A DNA stretch of 64,000 nt from Planctomycetota bacterium (GTDB taxonomy: Bacteria > Planctomycetota > UBA1135 > UBA2386), in assembly GCA_016713175.1 (NCBI GenBank), contig JADJPQ010000004.1:496001-560000 (forward strand). The letters are read 5' to 3'. Position 1 is the first letter of the stretch. Every line of letters begins with the position of its first letter. Shown here in pieces: positions 63,692 through 64,000 of this stretch. Both the position numbers and the translations under genes were made by a program. The notes beneath the pieces were generated by a model. That model was not told the DNA's origin. It made no database searches and was given only the letters and a program-made list of their open reading frames with translations.

Positions 63692-64000
63692 CCGGCGGGC
63701 AGGCGCAGACCAGGTTGCGGTCGCCGTGCACGTCGTTGACCCGCCGGATCGGTGGCCAGAACTTGTGCACCCGGGTCCACGGGGCCGGGAACGCCGCGCG
63801 TTCGCGCGCGTACGGATGCGACCACGTCGCCGCGGTGACCGCCTCGGCGGTGTGCGGCGCGTTCTTCAGCAGGTTGTCCTGCTTGTCGGCTTTGCCCTGC
63901 TCGATCTCGGCGATCTCGGCCCGGATGCTGATCAGCGCGTCGCAGAAGCGATCCAGTTCGGCCTTCGACTCGCTCTCGGTCGGCTCGATCATCAACGTGC
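63675..64000 (-). CDS. gcvP: Glycine dehydrogenase (decarboxylating), C-terminal part
   Basis: The P-protein of the glycine cleavage system, which decarboxylates glycine with PLP. Only the last 108 or so residues are in the window: IEPTESESKAELDRFCDALI, LLKNAPHTAEAVTAATWSH, and the C-terminal FWPPIRRVNDVHGDRNLVCA ending in CPPVSAYA. All match the P-protein C-terminus closely. The gene continues to the right. Its end overlaps the dinD remnant. Confidence 0.95.
   Translation of the reverse strand, partial: TLMIEPTESESKAELDRFCDALISIRAEIAEIEQGKADKQDNLLKNAPHTAEAVTAATWSHPYARERAAFPAPWTRVHKFWPPIRRVNDVHGDRNLVCACPPVSAYA

Overview
This is a GC-rich (roughly two thirds or more G+C by eye), gene-dense bacterial chromosome segment of about 58 protein-coding loci. 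No tRNA, rRNA, CRISPR array, intact insertion sequence or replication origin was recognised. The best guess for the host is a planctomycete-like Gram-negative bacterium. Supporting this are many secreted proteins with a recurring beta-rich C-terminal module, an apolipoprotein N-acyltransferase, outer-membrane beta-barrel/multiheme cytochrome genes, and paired BlaI/M56 regulators. The phylum is an inference, not a proof.

Layout. 1-1909 (minus): start of a Complex I operon, nuoABCD, running off the left edge. 2079-4942: moeA and lnt. 5167-6292: an envelope coiled-coil protein, a 52-residue membrane protein and three tandem hairpins. 6519-13008: a complete rod-shape (elongasome) operon mreB-mreC-mreD-PBP2-rodA. 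13033-15217: HU, a HEAT-repeat lipoprotein and a type II secretion-like pseudopilin. 15231-18697 (minus): a 14-heme cytochrome followed by a triheme-cytochrome/beta-barrel fusion carrying an in-frame amber codon, a probable outer-membrane electron conduit. 18789-23255: CBS protein, orphan ribbon-helix-helix protein, DUF418 protein, RhlE-type helicase, fatty-acid desaturase. 23503-24084 (minus): a secreted tandem HMA-like protein with an in-frame UGA at the metal-binding position of each domain, each UGA followed by a hairpin with the same loop. This probable double selenoprotein is the most notable item in the window. 24255-34072: PEP carboxykinase, secreted proteins, a family 10-like glycoside hydrolase, a GT-C glycosyltransferase, a flavin reductase, a PLP decarboxylase and a DUF2167 protein. 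34098-42624: a large Ig-like lipoprotein, a YHS-like protein, a first BlaI/M56 pair with its operator, a DUF1579 protein and a frameshifted sugar dehydrogenase. 42788-45883: ankyrin protein, Nudix hydrolase, RlmI-like methyltransferase and a small membrane protein. 45945-50941: a polysaccharide-type cluster (asparagine synthase, GT4, GT2, radical SAM) whose right half looks less GC-rich. 51166-57245: lipoprotein, Nudix, secreted proteins, HtrA-type protease, thioesterase and YkgJ-type protein. 57339-60347: a second BlaI/M56 pair with two operators and a coiled-coil third gene. 60411-64000: M14 carboxypeptidase, methyltransferase, a decayed dinD, and the end of gcvP.

Genes within operons are mostly joined by 4-base ATGA or GTGA overlaps, which settles many start codons and points to translational coupling. 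The two BlaI/M56 loci share a CTAC-N4-GTAG palindrome upstream of blaI and therefore probably work by the same sensor-protease/repressor logic, though no beta-lactamase gene is nearby.
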